Source: Chloroflexota bacterium (GTDB taxonomy: Bacteria; Chloroflexota; Dehalococcoidia; GIF9; UBA5629). From it: a stretch of DNA of 15,958 nt. This document shows, piece after piece, positions 14,179-15,958 of this stretch (positions are counted from its first letter, which is position 1; each line of letters opens with the position of its first letter). Under the pieces are notes generated by a model. It did not search any database and had not been told where the DNA came from. It saw only the letters and a list, made by a program, of their open reading frames with translations. The translations under genes and the position numbers were made by a program. The stretch spans positions 1-15,958 of the forward strand of contig JAPLHI010000103.1 in NCBI GenBank assembly GCA_026389695.1. Direction: 5' to 3'.

Positions 14179-14196
14179 GGTAAAAGTACCAATATA
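14173..14196. promoter_or_regulatory. Perfect 10-bp-arm palindrome, probable operator of the RHH response regulator
   Basis: TATATTGGTA (14173-14182), a 4-base centre AAAG, and TACCAATATA (14187-14196) form an exact inverted repeat. It overlaps the -10 and start of transcription of the promoter driving the RHH regulator. A further GGTA-CT-TACC (14205-14214) lies just before the ATG. RHH proteins characteristically bind short inverted or tandem repeats of this kind, so autorepression is the simplest reading. A role as an RNA hairpin is possible but would place the stem at the very 5' end of the transcript. Confidence 0.7.
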
Positions 14197-14220
14197 CCTT
14201 GCGAGGTACTTACCTAAGAG

Positions 14221-14778
14221 ATGAAACAGAGGCAGGTACACATAAGAATCCCTGAGGAGCTGTATAAGAAGCTAAAGGTGAGATGCGTCTATGGTGACAC
14301 AACTATACAGGACTACGTGGTCAAATTATTATCAGACAGCACAGGGCAGCACTCGGCCGAGCACGCCTCCGTCCTGATTGTTGAAGACGAGACGATTATA
14401 CGTGAGTCACTCAGGGACTGGCTCAAGGATACTTATCTGGTTACAACTGCGGAGAACGGCGAAGAAGCTCTGCCTTTGGTAGCAAAAGAGGACTTTGATA
14501 TTTTAATTGTAGACGTCAGGTTACCGGGAAAAAGCGGCCTGCAGGTGTTAAGTGAGGCCAAGGATTTAAAACCCCGCTTGCAATGCATAGTTATAACGGC
14601 CTATCCGTCAGTGGAACTGGCAGTAGAGGCCATGAAAATAGGCGCGGTTGATTATTTGATTAAGCCTGTTGCTCCCGAGCTTCTGGAGAGAGTCATGTGG
14701 GAAACTCTCCTGAAATGCAAGGCAGCAAATAATAATAAGAAAGCTTTAGGTTTAAGGGAATCGGCCGGCAGGCAATAA
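14221..14778 (+). CDS. Response regulator with N-terminal ribbon-helix-helix DNA-binding domain
   Basis: A 185-residue protein. Residues 4-39 form an RHH fold: strand RQVHIRI, helix PEELYKKLKVRC, turn, helix TIQDYVVKLLSD. After a 10-residue linker, residues 50-165 form a complete receiver: E55-D56, phospho-acceptor D98 (LIVDVRLPGKSG), T126 (VITAYPS) and K148 (YLIKPV). Having an RHH output domain before the receiver is unusual; most response regulators are receiver first with a winged helix or HTH. It diverges from hdrA and comes first before mvhG, so it likely controls both operons through the TATATTGGTA sites. The only ribosome-like site, GAGGT, is 13 bases from the ATG, suggesting low translation. 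Its receiver is closely similar to that at 3980-4360, pointing to the kinase at 5105-7116. Confidence 0.92.
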   Translation: MKQRQVHIRIPEELYKKLKVRCVYGDTTIQDYVVKLLSDSTGQHSAEHASVLIVEDETIIRESLRDWLKDTYLVTTAENGEEALPLVAKEDFDILIVDVRLPGKSGLQVLSEAKDLKPRLQCIVITAYPSVELAVEAMKIGAVDYLIKPVAPELLERVMWETLLKCKAANNNKKALGLRESAGRQ

Positions 14779-14846
14779 AGCCGCGTTTCGGGCTGGAGGC
14801 AGAATATCGGGCTTTCTTGCTTTCCTGGATTCCTGAGGAGAAGATA

Positions 14847-15806
14847 ATGGCTAAGCTAAAGTTGGCGTTGTACTGGGCAGCAAGCTGCGGTGGCTGTGAA
14901 ATAGCGCAACTACTGATCGGTGACAAGATCCTGAAACTTGTAGAAGCAGCCGACATTGTTTTTTGGCCGGTAGCTATAGACGCCAAGTATAAGGACGTTG
15001 AAGAAATGCCGGATCAAAGCATCGATGTTTGCCTGTTCAACGGCGCCATCAGAAATTCCGAACAAGAGCATATGGCCAGGATGCTTCGTGAAAAATCCAA
15101 AATAATGATTGCTTACGGTGCTTGCGCCTGCCGCGGCGGCATCCCCGGACTGGGTAACCTGCACAACAGGCAGCAAATCTTTGACACGGTATACAGGGAA
15201 ACTGCATCAACCGACAGGAATGGTAACGTCTTCCCTCAGGCAAGTTATCAGGCACCGGAGGGTGAGCTAACCATCCCCGTTTTCTACGATACTGTAAGTA
15301 CACTCAATCAAATTGTTGACGTGGAATACTATATTCCGGGGTGTCCTCCCGAAGAAAAGACGACCTGGCTGGCCCTGGAGGCGCTGATACAGGGTAAATT
15401 GCCACCCAAAGGCACTGTAATCTCTCATAATGTTAAAGCAGTTTGTGACGATTGCGCCCGCAAAAGGAATGTTAAGAAGATTAAGAAGATTTATCGCACT
15501 TACGAGCTCATCCCGGAACCTGAAATTTGCCTGCTGGAACAGGGGTTGCTGTGTGTTGGCATTGCCACGCGGGGTGGCTGTGGAGCTCTTTGTCCACAGG
15601 CCAATATGCCATGTACCGGTTGCTACGGTGCGGTGGAAGGAGTCATTGACCAGGGAGCCCATTTCCTCAGCGCTGTGGCCTCGGTAATTGACTCAAAAGA
15701 TGAAAACGAAATAGGTACAATCCTCAAAGATGTTTATGACCCTGCAGGGACATGCTATCGCTATAGTTTACCTGACTCGCTGGTAAGGAGGGCGTCAATT
15801 AAATGA
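14847..15806 (+). CDS. mvhG: [NiFe] hydrogenase small subunit, MvhG/VhuG-like
   Basis: 319 residues from the ATG at 14847, chosen because GAGGAG lies 6 bases upstream; an earlier in-frame ATG (14817) has none. The N-terminal WAASCGGCE (C14, C17), GACACRGG (C93, C95) and YIPGCPPE (C166) supply proximal-cluster ligands. The C-terminal part has C200, C203, C228, C236, C245, C249, C256 and C259 (ATRGGCGALCPQANMPCTGCYG) for further [4Fe-4S] clusters. There is no Tat signal and no membrane anchor, so the enzyme is cytoplasmic, as expected for the F420-non-reducing group 3c type. It passes electrons from the MvhA active site to MvhD and HdrA. It overlaps mvhA by 4 bases (ATGA) and starts 68 bases after the RHH regulator. 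Confidence 0.95.
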   Translation: MAKLKLALYWAASCGGCEIAQLLIGDKILKLVEAADIVFWPVAIDAKYKDVEEMPDQSIDVCLFNGAIRNSEQEHMARMLREKSKIMIAYGACACRGGIPGLGNLHNRQQIFDTVYRETASTDRNGNVFPQASYQAPEGELTIPVFYDTVSTLNQIVDVEYYIPGCPPEEKTTWLALEALIQGKLPPKGTVISHNVKAVCDDCARKRNVKKIKKIYRTYELIPEPEICLLEQGLLCVGIATRGGCGALCPQANMPCTGCYGAVEGVIDQGAHFLSAVASVIDSKDENEIGTILKDVYDPAGTCYRYSLPDSLVRRASIK

Positions 15807-15958
15807 GAAAAATTACTATCGATCCGATCACTCGATTAGAAGGGCATGGCAAAATATCTATCTTCCTCGATGATGCAGGCGAGGTTAAAAATACTTATTT
15901 CCAAATACCCGAGCTAAGGGGATTCGAAAAATTTACCGAAGGCCGGCTGGCTGAGGAT
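15803..15958 (+). CDS. mvhA: [NiFe] hydrogenase large subunit, MvhA-like, N-terminal part (runs off window)
   Basis: The first 52 residues are visible. They begin MRKITIDPITRLEGHGKI, containing the conserved RLEGHGK motif of [NiFe] large subunits, and continue with YFQIPELRGFEKFTEGR, typical of the Mvh/Vhu group 3 large subunit. The first Ni-binding CxxC lies beyond the window end. The ATG overlaps the mvhG stop (ATGA), and AAGGAGGG lies 10 bases upstream. With MvhG it would form the H2-splitting core that feeds electrons to MvhD and HdrA. Confidence 0.93.
   Translation, partial: MRKITIDPITRLEGHGKISIFLDDAGEVKNTYFQIPELRGFEKFTEGRLAED

Noticed and set aside
1..15958. CRISPR arrays, tRNA or rRNA genes, insertion sequences
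   Set aside because: No regularly spaced repeats, cloverleaf-like sequences, rRNA segments or transposase motifs were recognised by eye.

Overview
The window looks like part of the chromosome of a strictly anaerobic bacterium. The genes carry strong GGAGG-type ribosome binding sites, the promoters resemble sigma-70/sigma-A sites, the base composition is moderately AT-rich, and the energy-metabolism genes are those of hydrogen- or NADH-linked heterodisulfide-reductase chemistry: HdrA, MvhD, Flx-like subunits and MvhG/MvhA. Clostridial (Peptococcaceae-like) or Chloroflexota hosts would both fit; the sequence alone does not decide between them.

Left part (1-2150): the tail of a TPR protein, a pRiA4b ORF-3-like protein, and two MazF-type toxin-antitoxin modules that diverge from a shared 336-bp spacer. 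The minus-strand module has a classical AbrB-fold MazE. The plus-strand module pairs a MazF toxin with a ribbon-helix-helix (RHH) antitoxin. Each has a recognisable promoter carrying an inverted repeat.

Middle part (2150-7150, all minus strand): a signal-transduction block. In transcription order it holds a membrane GAF-PAS sensor half, a HisKA/HATPase kinase half in a shifted frame with a 4-nt overlap, a response regulator with a four-cysteine tail, and a stand-alone CheY-like receiver. After a 366-bp spacer comes a second membrane GAF sensor with no kinase. Downstream of that lies a 139-bp, about 94% identical copy of the 3' end of the CheY-like gene.

Right part (7222-14008, minus strand): an operon hdrA - mvhD - flxC-like - flxB-like - flxA-like. 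HdrA is unusually long because a complete GltD-like FAD/NAD(P)H module is inserted in it. No hdrB or hdrC is present. Diverging from hdrA on the plus strand is a response regulator with an N-terminal RHH DNA-binding domain, followed by mvhG and the start of mvhA ([NiFe] hydrogenase).

Working model (inference): H2 (MvhAG), NAD(P)H (FlxA and the GltD module) and ferredoxin-type clusters exchange electrons through HdrA/MvhD in the cytoplasm. The RHH-receiver protein probably binds TATATTGGTA repeats in the 212-bp divergent promoter region and switches the Hdr-Flx and hydrogenase operons together. The membrane sensor/kinase next door is the most likely phosphate source.
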